DNA of 64,000 nucleotides, taken from assembly GCF_012271765.1 (NCBI RefSeq), contig NZ_VRKO01000002.1, forward strand, positions 55,293 to 119,292, read 5' to 3'. Below are positions 1-13,049 of the stretch, one piece after another. Position numbers and translations under genes: made by a program. Within the stretch, counting starts at the first letter, position 1. The number at the start of each line of letters is the position of its first letter. The stretch is from Erwinia rhapontici (lineage in GTDB: Bacteria > Pseudomonadota > Gammaproteobacteria > Enterobacterales > Enterobacteriaceae). The notes under the pieces were generated by a model. It did not search any database. It worked only from the letters and a program-made list of their open reading frames with translations, and had not been told where the DNA came from.

Positions 1-743
1 ACCGCAGACAGTGACAGGAATAACGACAGTTCCTGCGCTTTCTCCGGCTGCTCTGCGCCATGGTGGTAGAGCCAGTGATACAGCTCAGGATGGAAGTTAG
101 TGAACACACCGCTGAACCCTTTGGAGCCGGACTGGATGGCGGGCCAGGCAATGGCGGCATTGGCATTGATGATATTGAACGGTGTGCCTTCAGCCAGTTT
201 CACGCGGCGCTGTACGGTAGGCAGGTCGCAGCTCACATCCTTCAGCACCACAAAACGGCCGCTGTTGGCGCAGAAGCTGAACTCTTCATCGGTCAGCAGG
301 CGGCGATACGGCGCCGGGCACTCATACAGACCCAGAGGCATGGTCACTGGCAGGGCTTCCAGCAGGGCGTTCAGCGTGGAGAAGAACACCTCACTGCCTT
401 CATTTTTCGGGTCCAGATGGTTGGTGACCAGCACCAGCGCATCAATGCCGGTGTTGGCCATCGCGCTCAGTTCGGTAATCTGCGCATCCAGCGCATCGCT
501 GATATGACCGGAGGCAATGACCGGTACGCGACCCTGGACTTTTTCCACCACAAATTTTGCCAGCGCTACGCGCTCGTCCAGGCTGAGGAACTGCATTTCG
601 CTGGACTGGCAGACAGCAAACAGCGCATCCACGCCCTGTGTCAGATACCAGTTAATCAGCCGCTCAAGGCCAGGGTAGTCAATCTGGTTATCAGCGGTAA
701 ACGGCGTCAGCATGACGGGAACAATACCTTCAATCTTCTTCAT
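1..743 (-). CDS. DHDPS/N-acetylneuraminate lyase family aldolase (3' end cut by window edge)
   Basis: Reading leftward from the ATG at 743 there are 247 codons without a stop before the window ends; the C-terminus is missing. The protein begins MKKIEGIVPVMLTPFT, the typical start of the dihydrodipicolinate synthase/N-acetylneuraminate lyase TIM-barrel family. The Schiff-base lysine lies in VVLKDVS (about residue 168) and the conserved tyrosine in LGLYECP (about 140). The usual TTGE loop is replaced by CQSSEM, so DapA itself is unlikely. An AGGAGA ribosome site precedes the start. It lies 44 bases downstream of the HTH-kinase gene on the same strand, which suggests a sugar or sugar-acid catabolic operon. 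The substrate is unknown. Confidence 0.85.
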   Translation of the reverse strand, partial: MKKIEGIVPVMLTPFTADNQIDYPGLERLINWYLTQGVDALFAVCQSSEMQFLSLDERVALAKFVVEKVQGRVPVIASGHISDALDAQITELSAMANTGIDALVLVTNHLDPKNEGSEVFFSTLNALLEALPVTMPLGLYECPAPYRRLLTDEEFSFCANSGRFVVLKDVSCDLPTVQRRVKLAEGTPFNIINANAAIAWPAIQSGSKGFSGVFTNFHPELYHWLYHHGAEQPEKAQELSLFLSLSA

Positions 744-787
744 TTGGTTCTCCTGAAGCAGCAGTGCTGCATGAAAGTCAGTCGGAT

Positions 788-1996
788 TTAATGCTGCGCC
801 AGACGCGCAACCACCTGAGGGTGATCGGGCATATTCGATGCCCCTTCGCGCTCTACCGCCAGTGAAGCAAACGCCGCGGCATAAGTGGCCGCCTGCGCAA
901 TAGTCTGTCCTTTTGCCAGCGCCGCGGCGAACGCACCGTTAAACGCATCACCGGCACCGGTGGTGTCGACGCTGAGTGCCGGAAATGCGGCAATATGCTG
1001 AAACTGACCGTTTTCAAGGATCAGCGCCCCACGCGAACTCATGGTGATAATCACCCGCTTCGCTCCCTGACGCACAATCGCCAGGGCCGCTTCTTTCGCG
1101 CTGTCGAGGTCATTCACCTCCACGCCGGATAGCAAAGAAGCCTCGGTTTCATTCGGCGTCAATACATCCACATAGTGCAGGCACGCCAGCGCATCTGCTG
1201 AGAAAGGTGCCGGATTCATAATGACGCGCACGCCCAGGGTGGTGGCCAGCTTCATGGCGTTCAGCGTGGCGGAAAAATTGTTTTCCAGCTGCACCAACAG
1301 CACATCAGACCCCGCGAGTTCATGCGTCATTTCTGCCACTTCGGCGTCGGTCAACGTCTTGTTGGCCCCGGAATAAATGGCGATCATATTTTCGCCATCC
1401 TGCTGCGATACATAGATAATCGCGTTACCCGTTGGCTCTACGTCACTCTGATACAGCCTGAAAGAGTGAATATCTGACGCCGACAGATGGTCGAAAGCGA
1501 ACTGGCTGAACTGATCGGTACCGACTTTGGAGACGAAGTGAACACGTGCTCCGGCACGGCTGGCCGCCATCGCCTGATTCGCCCCTTTGCCGCCCGGCCC
1601 CAGCGTACTGCCCAGCGCCAGCAGGGATTCCCCGCCTTTCGGAAAGCGCGCTACTTTTGCCACGATATCGACGTTAAACGAGCCGAGTATGCACACCCGG
1701 CCCTGTGTCTGGGTGCTGTCGCGCGGTGCTGAACGCTGACGCTGGCTCTCCAGCCGCTGTAACAGCACCTCAAAGTTGCCGCCGGTTTCCGAAATCAGCT
1801 TGGCCTGTAAGTTGCGGCGGATCACCATCGCGCCACCATGACAGCGCTGGATCATTCCAAGGCCTGCCAGTGCTGCCAGATCGCTGCGAATGGTCTCTTT
1901 GGAGACGGCAAAGGCGGCAGCAAGCCAGGCGACACTCAGGCTTTCATGCTGGTCGAGATAATCGAGAATGCTGTTACGCCGTTGTTCCAGATACAT
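788..1996 (-). CDS. DeoR-type HTH fused to a ribokinase-family (PfkB) sugar kinase
   Basis: A 402-residue fusion. Residues 1-55 form a DeoR-family helix-turn-helix (LSVAWLAAAFAVSKETIRSD, then a GGAM wing). A linker to about 105 leads into a complete PfkB/ribokinase fold with [17 protein letters not shown] and the catalytic DTTGAGDAFNG near the end. The effector domain of ordinary DeoR repressors is replaced by the kinase. The ATG at 1996 is preferred because AGAGG lies five bases upstream; a GTG at 2002 is possible. It is the first gene of an operon with the aldolase downstream. I infer that it phosphorylates a sugar and autoregulates the operon in response to the same sugar. A second, stand-alone ribokinase (rbsK) lies at 60.3 kb. 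Confidence 0.9.
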   Translation of the reverse strand: MYLEQRRNSILDYLDQHESLSVAWLAAAFAVSKETIRSDLAALAGLGMIQRCHGGAMVIRRNLQAKLISETGGNFEVLLQRLESQRQRSAPRDSTQTQGRVCILGSFNVDIVAKVARFPKGGESLLALGSTLGPGGKGANQAMAASRAGARVHFVSKVGTDQFSQFAFDHLSASDIHSFRLYQSDVEPTGNAIIYVSQQDGENMIAIYSGANKTLTDAEVAEMTHELAGSDVLLVQLENNFSATLNAMKLATTLGVRVIMNPAPFSADALACLHYVDVLTPNETEASLLSGVEVNDLDSAKEAALAIVRQGAKRVIITMSSRGALILENGQFQHIAAFPALSVDTTGAGDAFNGAFAAALAKGQTIAQAATYAAAFASLAVEREGASNMPDHPQVVARLAQH

Positions 1997-2072
1997 AGTC
2001 ACCTCTTGCTATTCAGTAGCCTAAGGGAGCACGTAAAGTTTAAAAGTGATAGCGGTCATAGCGCTCGGTGAA

Positions 2073-2091
2073 AAACGGAAGCAAACGGAAG
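2073..2091. promoter_or_regulatory. Candidate operator: tandem 9-base direct repeat upstream of the HTH-kinase gene
   Basis: AAACGGAAG occurs at 2073-2081 and again at 2083-2091, one helical turn apart, about 80 bases upstream of the HTH-kinase start. DeoR-family regulators often bind short direct repeats on one face of the DNA. The assignment to this regulator is inference from position and spacing. Confidence 0.35.
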
Positions 2092-2160
2092 TGAAACCAA
2101 AAGAGGGTGAGGTAAAAACGAAGGCAGACAGGTCGATGCGCCTAACATGAAAACAAGACG

Positions 2161-2187
2161 TGTCGAAATTTACTCACTTTTTCGACA
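2161..2187. repeat. Inverted repeat TGTCGAAA-N11-TTTCGACA
   Basis: A perfect 8-base inverted repeat (2161-2168 and 2180-2187) between the gyrB terminator and the HTH-kinase promoter region. It could be an operator or a weak hairpin. No regulator can be named from sequence. Confidence 0.4.
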
Positions 2188-2201
2188 TGAGGATGACAGG
2201 C

Positions 2202-2228
2202 GAAAAAAAACAGACCCATGGGGGTCTG
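2202..2228 (-). terminator. Rho-independent terminator of gyrB
   Basis: On the minus strand the stem CAGACCC/GGGTCTG (plus 2211-2228) is followed by a run of eight T (plus 2203-2210). It lies 47 bases past the gyrB stop. Confidence 0.85.
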
Positions 2229-2239
2229 CTTATTGATAC

Positions 2240-2268
2240 GGGGCGACCGGAACAACAGGTCGCCCCCT
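2240..2268. repeat. GC-rich hairpin GGGGCGACC/GGTCGCCCC after gyrB
   Basis: GGGGCGACC and GGTCGCCCC form a 9-base stem around a 9-base loop just past the gyrB stop. The sequence resembles the hairpin at 11418-11457 downstream of yidC: both contain a GGGGGC(G/A)ACC arm and end TCCGGTCGCCCCGT in one orientation. It may stabilise the gyrB 3' end. Confidence 0.6.
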
Positions 2269-2274
2269 GCAACA

Positions 2275-5786
<3,512 letters not shown>

Positions 5787-5813
5787 AGCAGGATCCAGAG
5801 CAGCGGAATGTCT

Positions 5814-5839
5814 GGGTCAGGCGTACCTGACCCCTACGG
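5814..5839 (-). repeat. REP-like palindrome in the dnaN-recF gap
   Basis: GGGTCAGG-CGTA-CCTGACCC (5814-5833) followed by CTACG. On the minus strand it reads CGTAGGGG then a palindrome, matching the unit at 50089-50112 in layout (GTAGGGG, AGGC(A/G)..GCCT core, CCC end). It is the only obvious content of the 74-base gap. Confidence 0.7.
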
Positions 5840-5860
5840 AGATGAAGATGAACTCAGCAA

Positions 5861-6961
5861 TTACAAGCGCATTGGCATCACAACATAGGCCGCTGACTGA
5901 CTGGCTGCATCTTCAATCTGGACGCTGGAAACGGAATCGGTCAGCAGCAGACGCACGTTCTCGCACTTCAGCGCGTTCAGGACATCCAGCACATAGCTGA
6001 CGTTAAAGCCGATTTCGAGATCGGTGCCACCGTAGGTCACATCCAGCATCTCTTCCGCTTCTTCCTGCTCCGGGTTATTTGCCGTAATTTTTAGCTGATT
6101 TTCGCTGATATAGAGGCGAACACCGCGGAATTTCTCATTAGAGAGGATCGCTGCACGGGAAAACGCCTGCTTCAGCAGATCACAGCCTGCATCGAGGGTT
6201 TTGTCCGGGTTCTTCGGCAACACGCGGCGATAATCCGGGAAGCGGCCATCGACCAGCTTCGAGGTGAAAATAAAATCACCCACATGTGCACGGATATTGT
6301 TGCTGCCAATCTGTACCTGTAAAAGGGTATCGCCGCCATCCAGCAGACGCACCAGCTCAATAACCCCTTTACGCGGCACGATCACCGAATGGCTGGGGAG
6401 CTGCTGGCCCACCGGCATTGAACAGACCGCCAGGCGGTGACCATCGGTGGCCACAGTACGCAGCTCTTCACCTTCTGTCTCAAACAGCATTCCGTTCAGG
6501 TAATAACGCACGTCCTGATGGGCCATAGAGAACTGCGTGGCTTCAATCAGGCGTTTAAGGGTCGCCTGCGGCAGTGTGAATTCGACCTCGCTCTGCCAGT
6601 CATCCAGGTTAGGGAAATCACTGGCAGGCAGGGTAGACAGCGAGAAACGGCTGCGGCCGGAGCGCACCAGCATTCTTTCGCCTTCCAGAATCACCGTGAT
6701 TTCAGCGCCTTCCGGCAAACCCCGGCAGATATCAAAGAATTTGCGTGCCGGTACCGTCGTGGCGCCAGGCTCATGGTCCTGCGTCAGCGCAACGCGCGCC
6801 ACCATTTCCATTTCCAGATCGGTGCCCGTCAGCAACAGCGTGCCTTCATTAACCTGCAACAACAGGTTGCCAAGGATCGGCAGCGTCGGACGACCGCCTA
6901 ATGGGCTGCTAACTTGCTGTAATGGCTTGAGTAAATGCTCACGTTCTACAATAAATTTCAT
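5861..6961 (-). CDS. dnaN: DNA polymerase III beta sliding clamp
   Basis: A 366-residue protein, the E. coli length. It forms the dimeric ring that tethers polymerase III, and other clamp-binding proteins, to DNA. The start MKFIVEREHLLKPLQQV and the end YVVMPMRL are characteristic, and the three clamp domains (about 1-120, 128-243 and 245-366) are intact. It follows dnaA by only two bases and is co-transcribed with it. Confidence 0.98.
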   Translation of the reverse strand: MKFIVEREHLLKPLQQVSSPLGGRPTLPILGNLLLQVNEGTLLLTGTDLEMEMVARVALTQDHEPGATTVPARKFFDICRGLPEGAEITVILEGERMLVRSGRSRFSLSTLPASDFPNLDDWQSEVEFTLPQATLKRLIEATQFSMAHQDVRYYLNGMLFETEGEELRTVATDGHRLAVCSMPVGQQLPSHSVIVPRKGVIELVRLLDGGDTLLQVQIGSNNIRAHVGDFIFTSKLVDGRFPDYRRVLPKNPDKTLDAGCDLLKQAFSRAAILSNEKFRGVRLYISENQLKITANNPEQEEAEEMLDVTYGGTDLEIGFNVSYVLDVLNALKCENVRLLLTDSVSSVQIEDAASQSAAYVVMPMRL

Positions 6962-6963
6962 AG

Positions 6964-8355
6964 TCAGGAAGATAATGTTCTGATTAGATTTGAGAAATCT
7001 TCTTTAATGTCATGACTCTCTTCACGCAGCTGCTCAATTTTACGGCAGGCATGTAGCACTGTGGTGTGGTCACGACCCCCGAAAGCATCACCGATTTCCG
7101 GCAGACTGTGGTTGGTCAGTTCCTTGGCCATCGCCATCGCCATCTGGCGCGGGCGTGCAACCGAACGGGAACGTCGCTTCGACAGCAGATCGGCGACTTT
7201 AATTTTATAATACTCAGCAACCGTCTTCTGAATATTATCGATAGTTACCAGCTTCTCCTGCAAGGCAAGCAGGTCACGTAAGGCTTCGCGCACAAAATCG
7301 ATCGTGATGGCACGACCGGTAAAGTTGGCGTTGGCGATCACGCGGTTTAACGCACCTTCAAGCTCACGCACATTAGAACGCAGACGCTTGGCAATAAAGA
7401 ACGCCACTTCACCCGGCAGGCGAATGTCATTCTCATCCGCTTTCTTCATCAGGATCGCTACGCGGGTTTCCAACTCAGGCGGCTCGATCGCCACCGTCAG
7501 GCCCCAGCCAAAGCGGGATTTGAGTCGATCTTCCACACCATTGATCTCTTTCGGATAACGATCCGAGGTCAAAATGATCTGCTGATTACCTTCCAGCAGG
7601 GCATTAAAGGTGTGGAAAAACTCTTCCTGCGATCGCTCTTTATTGGCAAAAAACTGAATGTCATCGATCAGCAGCGCATCCACTGAGCGATAGTAACGCT
7701 TAAATTCTTCGATGGCGTTGTTCTGTAGCGCCTTGACCATGTCCTGCACAAAACGCTCCGAGTGCATATACACCACTTTCGCGTTTGGCTTACGTGCCAT
7801 GATCCCGTTGCCGACCGCATGCAACAAGTGCGTCTTACCGAGACCGGTACCACCATAAAGGAATAACGGGTTATACGCGCCACCCGGGTTATCAGCCACC
7901 TGACGTGCCGCCGCACGTGCCAGCTGGTTTGATTTACCCTCAACGAAATTGTCGAAGTTGTGCTTGGTGTTCACATTTGAGCGGTAAGACAGCTCCGCCG
8001 GTGCCGGCATATTGTCCCAGCTGGGGCGCATCGGTGCAGGGCGGCTGATGATGCCTGGTGAACTGGCATGTGCCGTGGCCATCACCGGCTGGCTGATGGT
8101 TTGCGCGACGGGCTTACTGCCCACTTCAAAGCGCAGCAATGGCACATTTGCCCCGCAAAAATCATTTAGCAGAGCATTGATATTATTCAGGTATTTATCC
8201 CGAACCCAATCGAGTACAAAACGGTTTGGTGCATACAAGGCCAGCGTATTGTCATTCAATTCGGCCTGCAAGGGGCGTATCCACATGCTGAATTCTGTGG
8301 CAGGTAGCTCATCCTGCAGGCGGGCAAGACACTGTTGCCAAAGCGTAAGTGACAC
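6964..8355 (-). CDS. dnaA: Chromosomal replication initiator DnaA
   Basis: A 463-residue AAA+ initiator that binds the DnaA boxes of oriC and melts the AT-rich 13-mers. Domain I starts [17 protein letters not shown]; domain III has Walker [10 protein letters not shown] and Walker [10 protein letters not shown]; domain IV carries the DNA-binding [14 protein letters not shown]. The GTG at 8355 is chosen because TGGAGT lies six bases upstream and E. coli uses the same GTG; an in-frame GTG at 8367 lacks a site. It heads the dnaA-dnaN-recF-gyrB cluster. A consensus DnaA box at 8592-8600 fits autoregulation. Confidence 0.97.
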   Translation of the reverse strand: MSLTLWQQCLARLQDELPATEFSMWIRPLQAELNDNTLALYAPNRFVLDWVRDKYLNNINALLNDFCGANVPLLRFEVGSKPVAQTISQPVMATAHASSPGIISRPAPMRPSWDNMPAPAELSYRSNVNTKHNFDNFVEGKSNQLARAAARQVADNPGGAYNPLFLYGGTGLGKTHLLHAVGNGIMARKPNAKVVYMHSERFVQDMVKALQNNAIEEFKRYYRSVDALLIDDIQFFANKERSQEEFFHTFNALLEGNQQIILTSDRYPKEINGVEDRLKSRFGWGLTVAIEPPELETRVAILMKKADENDIRLPGEVAFFIAKRLRSNVRELEGALNRVIANANFTGRAITIDFVREALRDLLALQEKLVTIDNIQKTVAEYYKIKVADLLSKRRSRSVARPRQMAMAMAKELTNHSLPEIGDAFGGRDHTTVLHACRKIEQLREESHDIKEDFSNLIRTLSS

Positions 8356-8536
8356 GGCGGACTCCACTCGAAAAAATTCGATAAGAAATAAAAGCGCTGA
8401 AGCGATAATTTCATCATTGTTGACGCATGCCGATGAAACACATGCGAACCGCTATCCACGGTTACTCCGCCCGTCCCCGGCATATCTAATGCTTAAGGGG
8501 TAGGATCGACCCGAAGGATCGTTAGCGGAAGGGCGG

Positions 8537-8600
8537 ATCATAGCGTAAAGCGCAGCAGAGATCTTCACTTTCTACACAGTTTTGATCCAATTTATCCACA
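8537..8600 (-). promoter_or_regulatory. dnaA promoter with DnaA box
   Basis: A minus-strand -10-like TATGAT (plus 8537-8542) matches the E. coli dnaA P2 context (ACGCTATGATCC). Upstream is a perfect DnaA box TTATCCACA at 8592-8600. The -35 is weak, as is known for this promoter. Together they indicate negative autoregulation by DnaA. Confidence 0.65.
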
Positions 8601-8742
8601 GGCATGTACAGCGGGGATAAGTTTACGCCACCCTGAGCAAAAGACATTCAGGATCGTCTGCATTCATTGAAATTTAATGGTGCCATCACGTTATTGCCGC
8701 AAACAGCATGCAACAGGATCGCCAGAAGATCCTGCGCGATCC

Positions 8743-8886
8743 TTGCGCTTTTTACTGGACGCCGTATAATTCTTGCCCCGGCGTGTGCGCCATGGCCGTT
8801 TTGGCTGTTTTTGCGGTCACTACGGGCAATCAGGATGCGCTTTTCACGCGAAGTAAATTGACTCTGGACTGTACAATTATTACAAT
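8743..8886 (+). promoter_or_regulatory. Two promoters for the rpmH-rnpA operon
   Basis: TTGCGC (8743-8748), 16 bases, TATAAT (8765-8770); and TTGACT (8858-8863), 17 bases, TACAAT (8881-8886). Both face rpmH. With the dnaA control elements they account for the roughly 630-base gene-free stretch 8356-8985. No other gene is supported there. Confidence 0.7.
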
Positions 8887-8973
8887 CCCGCCTCTTTATT
8901 AAAGACACACTGAGGCGTCGGTCGTTTTTTCGGGCCAGATAACGCGTCACCAAGTGAAATTTTTCAAGTTTAG

Positions 8974-9126
<153 letters not shown>

Positions 9127-9143
9127 TAAAAGCTAACCGCTGA

Positions 9144-9503
9144 GTGGTTAAGCTCGCATTTCCCAGGGAGTTACGTTTGTTAACTCCCACTCATTTCACT
9201 TTCGTCTTCCAGCAGCCACAACGGGCTGGCACGCCGCAAATTACTATTCTCGGCCGCCTGAACGCGCTGGGGCATCCCCGCATCGGTCTTACCGTCGCCA
9301 AAAAACATGTTAAACGTGCTCACGAGCGTAACCGGATCAAGCGATTGACCCGCGAAAGCTTTCGTCTGCGTCAACATGAGCTTCCGGCGATGGATTTTGT
9401 CATCGTAGCGAAAAAGGGTGTTGCCGATCTGGATAATAAGGCACTGACGGAAGCGTTGGAGAAACTATGGCGTCGCCATTGTCGCCTGGCTCGCGGCTCC
9501 TGA
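9144..9503 (+). CDS. rnpA: Ribonuclease P protein component
   Basis: A 119-residue basic protein that assists the RNase P RNA in removing 5' leaders from tRNA precursors. The RNR motif region [16 protein letters not shown] is intact, as is the preceding VAKKHVKRA strand. GTG start at 9144 ([15 protein letters not shown], the same start as E. coli). Its last 37 bases overlap yidD, so the two are probably translationally coupled. Confidence 0.98.
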   Translation: MVKLAFPRELRLLTPTHFTFVFQQPQRAGTPQITILGRLNALGHPRIGLTVAKKHVKRAHERNRIKRLTRESFRLRQHELPAMDFVIVAKKGVADLDNKALTEALEKLWRRHCRLARGS

Positions 9504-9709
9504 TCGGGCTGATACGCGTCTATCAACGCGTTATCAGCCCGCTGTTAGGACCCCACTGCCGTTTCCATCCCACCTGTTCGCAATACGGAATTGAGGCATT
9601 GCGCAGGTTTGGGGTGATAAAAGGGAGTTGGTTGACGATGAAACGCATATTAAAATGCCACCCCTTGAACCCGGGTGGCGACGATCCGGTGCCGCCACAT
9701 AACCATTGA
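9467..9709 (+). CDS. yidD: Membrane protein insertion efficiency factor YidD
   Basis: An 80-residue protein with the family hallmark [15 protein letters not shown] (three conserved Cys counting the later KCHP) and an N-terminal amphipathic/hydrophobic segment [17 protein letters not shown]. YidD is associated with the inner membrane and aids YidC-dependent insertion. The start ATG lies inside the 3' end of rnpA. The C-terminus is slightly shorter than in E. coli (85 residues). Confidence 0.95.
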   Translation: MASPLSPGSRLLIGLIRVYQRVISPLLGPHCRFHPTCSQYGIEALRRFGVIKGSWLTMKRILKCHPLNPGGDDPVPPHNH

Positions 9710-9727
9710 TCCCAGAGAACATTAACG

Positions 9728-11374
9728 ATGGATTCGCAACGCAATCTTTTCCTCATCGCTTTTCTGTTCGTGTCCTTCATGATCTGGCAAGCCTGGCAGA
9801 CGGACCACGCTCCGCAGCCATTGCAGACCCAGACCACGCAAAACACGACCAGTGCAGCCGGTGATGCCGCCAATCAGGGCGTACCTGCCAGTGGCCAGGG
9901 CAAAACGATCACCGTTAAGACTGATGTCCTGTCTTTAAACATCAATACTCGCGGTGGCGATATTGACCAGGCGTTATTGCTGACTTACCCGGATTCACTG
10001 GGTTCAGACAAGCCTTTCCAACTGTTGGAAACCACGCCTGGATTCCTGTATCAGGCCCAGAGCGGTCTGACTGGTCGTAACGGCCCGGATAATCCGGCCA
10101 ATGGCGCACGTCCTCTGTATACCGCAGGCCAGGATCACTTCGAGCTGGCTGATGGCCAGAGCGAGCTGCGTATTCCGTTGACCTTTACCGCGGAAAACGG
10201 CGCAACCTTCACCAAGACCTTCGTTCTGAAACGTGGTGAATACGCGATTAATGTCGATTATCAGATCAACAACGCCTCACAGCAGCCGCTGGAAGTGTCA
10301 ATGTTCGGTCAGCTGAAGCAGTCTATTGACCTGCCGAAGCATCGCGATACCGGCAGCAGCAACTTTGCTCTGCACACTTTCCGTGGCGCGGCTTACTCTA
10401 GCAGTGAGACAAACTACGAAAAGTACAAATTCGATAAAATCAGCGATAACGAAAACCTGAGCACCACGACCACCAATGGCTGGGTGGCAATGATGCAGCA
10501 GTACTTCGCCACCGCATGGGTTCCACAGACGGCGGGTAACAACACGCTGTACACCAGCAATCTGGGTAACGGAATCGCGGCGATTGGCTACAAATCTGCA
10601 CCGGTCACCGTCGCACCAGGTTCTCAGCAGCAGCTGGCAGCCACCCTGTGGGTGGGCCCGGAAATTCAGGACAAGATGGCAGCTGTGGCTCCCCACCTTG
10701 ATCTGACCGTGGATTACGGCTGGTTGTGGTTTATCTCTCAGCCGCTGTTCAAACTGCTGAAATTCCTGCACACCTTTATCGGTAACTGGGGCTTCTCCAT
10801 TATCGTAATCACCTTCATCGTGCGTGGCATCATGTACCCGCTGACCAAAGCGCAGTACACCTCGATGGCAAAAATGCGCATGTTGCAGCCTAAGATTCAG
10901 GCGATGCGTGAGCGTTTAGGTGATGACAAGCAGCGTATGAGCCAGGAAATGATGGCGTTGTACAAAGCGGAGAAAGTAAACCCGCTGGGCGGCTGTCTGC
11001 CTCTGGTTATCCAGATGCCTATCTTCCTGGCCCTTTACTACATGCTGATGGGCTCGGTAGAACTGCGTCATGCGCCGTTCGCCCTGTGGATCCATGACCT
11101 GGCAGCACAGGACCCGTACTACATTCTGCCGATCCTGATGGGTATCACGATGTTCTTCATTCAGAAGATGTCGCCAACCACCGTGACCGATCCGATGCAG
11201 CAGAAGATCATGACCTTTATGCCCGTGATCTTCACCGTGTTCTTCTTGTGGTTCCCGTCAGGTCTGGTGCTGTATTACATCGTCAGTAACCTGGTGACCA
11301 TTCTCCAGCAGCAGCTGATTTATCGCGGCCTGGAAAAACGTGGCCTGCACAGCCGCGACAAGAAAAAAGCGTAA
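9728..11374 (+). CDS. yidC: Membrane protein insertase YidC
   Basis: A 548-residue inner-membrane insertase acting alone or with SecYEG, matching the E. coli length. It has an N-terminal anchor ([17 protein letters not shown]), a long periplasmic beta-domain (about 60-340), then the conserved five-helix core beginning [15 protein letters not shown]. The cytoplasmic coiled coil ([18 protein letters not shown]) and the basic tail SRDKKKA are present. It lies 18 bases after yidD. Confidence 0.98.
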   Translation: MDSQRNLFLIAFLFVSFMIWQAWQTDHAPQPLQTQTTQNTTSAAGDAANQGVPASGQGKTITVKTDVLSLNINTRGGDIDQALLLTYPDSLGSDKPFQLLETTPGFLYQAQSGLTGRNGPDNPANGARPLYTAGQDHFELADGQSELRIPLTFTAENGATFTKTFVLKRGEYAINVDYQINNASQQPLEVSMFGQLKQSIDLPKHRDTGSSNFALHTFRGAAYSSSETNYEKYKFDKISDNENLSTTTTNGWVAMMQQYFATAWVPQTAGNNTLYTSNLGNGIAAIGYKSAPVTVAPGSQQQLAATLWVGPEIQDKMAAVAPHLDLTVDYGWLWFISQPLFKLLKFLHTFIGNWGFSIIVITFIVRGIMYPLTKAQYTSMAKMRMLQPKIQAMRERLGDDKQRMSQEMMALYKAEKVNPLGGCLPLVIQMPIFLALYYMLMGSVELRHAPFALWIHDLAAQDPYYILPILMGITMFFIQKMSPTTVTDPMQQKIMTFMPVIFTVFFLWFPSGLVLYYIVSNLVTILQQQLIYRGLEKRGLHSRDKKKA

Positions 11375-11389
11375 TCTGTTAATGCTGCG

Positions 11390-11457
11390 GGCTGACCGAA
11401 AAAGAAGGTCAGTCCCTGCACGTAGGGGGCAACCATTTTTTCCGGTCGCCCCGTGCG
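11390..11457 (+). repeat. Two hairpins between yidC and mnmE, one repeat-related
   Basis: GGGCTGACC/GGTCAGTCCC (11390-11417, one mismatch) is followed by an imperfect hairpin in which a CGTAGGGGGCAACC arm pairs with GGTCGCCCCGTG (11418-11457). The second resembles the palindrome after gyrB at 2240-2268. They may protect or end the yidC transcript. Confidence 0.55.
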
Positions 11458-11481
11458 AACAACACGCACAATGCTTACACT

Positions 11482-11509
11482 AAGGCGGTCATTATGACCG
11501 CCTTTTTAT
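11482..11509 (+). terminator. Rho-independent terminator upstream of mnmE
   Basis: AAGGCGGTC-ATTAT-GACCGCCTT followed by TTT. It sits 20 bases before the mnmE start, so mnmE must rely partly on read-through or a promoter overlapping this region. Confidence 0.75.
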
Positions 11510-11528
11510 TTCCAAAAGAGAATTCAAC

Positions 11529-12893
11529 ATGAGCCATAGCGATACTATCGTCGCGCAGGCGACCGCGCCAGGACGCGGCGGCGTCGGCATTCTGCGTATT
11601 TCTGGCAGCAAGGCCGCAGACGTTGCGCAGTTACTGCTGGGTAAACTGCCTAAACCGCGTTACGCCGACTATCTGCCGTTCCGTGACGCCGACGGTAGCA
11701 CTCTCGATCAGGGCATCGCGCTGTGGTTCCCCGGCCCGAACTCATTTACCGGTGAAGATGTACTGGAACTTCAGGGCCACGGCGGTCCGGTGATCCTTGA
11801 TCTGTTGCTGAAGCGTATTGTGGCACTGCCCGGGCTGCGAATTGCCAATCCGGGAGAGTTCTCAGAACGCGCCTTCCTCAATGACAAACTGGATCTGGCA
11901 CAGGCTGAAGCGATTGCCGACCTGATTGATGCCAGCTCCGAGCAGGCAGCACGTTCCGCCGTTAATTCATTACAGGGCGTATTTTCTGCCCGTGTAAACC
12001 ATCTTGTGGAAGCACTTACTCACCTGCGAATCTATGTAGAAGCAGCCATCGACTTCCCGGATGAGGAGATCGACTTCCTCTCCGACGGTAAAATTGAAGC
12101 GCAGCTGCATCAGGTGATTGCCGACCTTGACGACGTACGTGCCGAAGCACGCCAGGGCAGCCTGCTGCGTGAAGGGATGAAAGTGGTTATCGCCGGGCGT
12201 CCAAACGCCGGTAAATCCAGCCTGCTGAATGCACTGGCCGGACGCGAAGCAGCGATTGTGACCGATATCGCGGGCACCACCCGCGATGTGCTGCGCGAGC
12301 ATATCCATATTGATGGCATGCCGCTGCATATCATTGATACTGCAGGATTACGCGAAGCCAGCGATGAAGTTGAGCGCATTGGCATCGAACGCGCATGGAA
12401 TGAGATCGAACAGGCCGATCGTGTGCTGTTTATGGTCGATGGCACCACAACGGGTGCGACCGGCCCGGCCGAAATATGGCCGGACTTTATCGCCCGGCTG
12501 CCACAAACGTTACCGATTACCGTGGTGCGCAATAAAGCTGATATGACAGGTGAAGTGCTGGGCATCGAAGAAGTAAATGGTCACTCACTTATTCGTCTGT
12601 CGGCACGCACTGGCGATGGCATTGATGTCCTGCGCGACCACCTGAAGCACAGCATGGGTTTCTCTGGCAATATGGAAGGTGGCTTCCTGGCTCGCCGACG
12701 CCACCTGCTCGCACTCGAGTTAGCAGCCACTCACTTACAGCAGGGCAAAGACCAACTGCTGGGTGCCTGGGCCGGTGAATTACTGGCAGAAGAGCTTCGC
12801 CTTGCCCAGCAAGCGCTGAGTGAAATTACCGGAGAATTTAGCTCGGATGATCTGCTGGGGCGTATTTTCTCCAGTTTTTGCATCGGGAAGTAA
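11529..12893 (+). CDS. mnmE: tRNA uridine-5-carboxymethylaminomethyl modification GTPase MnmE
   Basis: A 454-residue GTPase that works with MnmG (39.1-40.9 kb) to install cmnm5 at wobble uridine 34. The N-terminal tetrahydrofolate-binding domain spans about 1-118; the G domain is inserted in the helical domain, with GRPNAGKSS (G1), GTTRD (G2), DTAG (G3) and NKAD (G4). The C-terminal CIGK carries the catalytic cysteine. Length and ends match E. coli. Confidence 0.98.
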   Translation: MSHSDTIVAQATAPGRGGVGILRISGSKAADVAQLLLGKLPKPRYADYLPFRDADGSTLDQGIALWFPGPNSFTGEDVLELQGHGGPVILDLLLKRIVALPGLRIANPGEFSERAFLNDKLDLAQAEAIADLIDASSEQAARSAVNSLQGVFSARVNHLVEALTHLRIYVEAAIDFPDEEIDFLSDGKIEAQLHQVIADLDDVRAEARQGSLLREGMKVVIAGRPNAGKSSLLNALAGREAAIVTDIAGTTRDVLREHIHIDGMPLHIIDTAGLREASDEVERIGIERAWNEIEQADRVLFMVDGTTTGATGPAEIWPDFIARLPQTLPITVVRNKADMTGEVLGIEEVNGHSLIRLSARTGDGIDVLRDHLKHSMGFSGNMEGGFLARRRHLLALELAATHLQQGKDQLLGAWAGELLAEELRLAQQALSEITGEFSSDDLLGRIFSSFCIGK

Positions 12894-13049
12894 ACACCCG
12901 GTGTGATCGCTCTATTCCACCAGCAATCTGGCTATAAACAGTGACAATAGTCCGAAAATACCCCTGGGAATGGAATCCCAGGTGAAATTTGATAAGAAAA
13001 TTCTTACAATGGCAGAGATGATTACCCGACCATTTTCACGGAGCGACAG

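Noticed and set aside
60..791. Open frame of 243 codons on the plus strand at the left edge
   Set aside because: It lies antisense to the truncated DHDPS-family gene, whose minus-strand protein has recognisable active-site motifs; the plus-strand product resembles nothing known.
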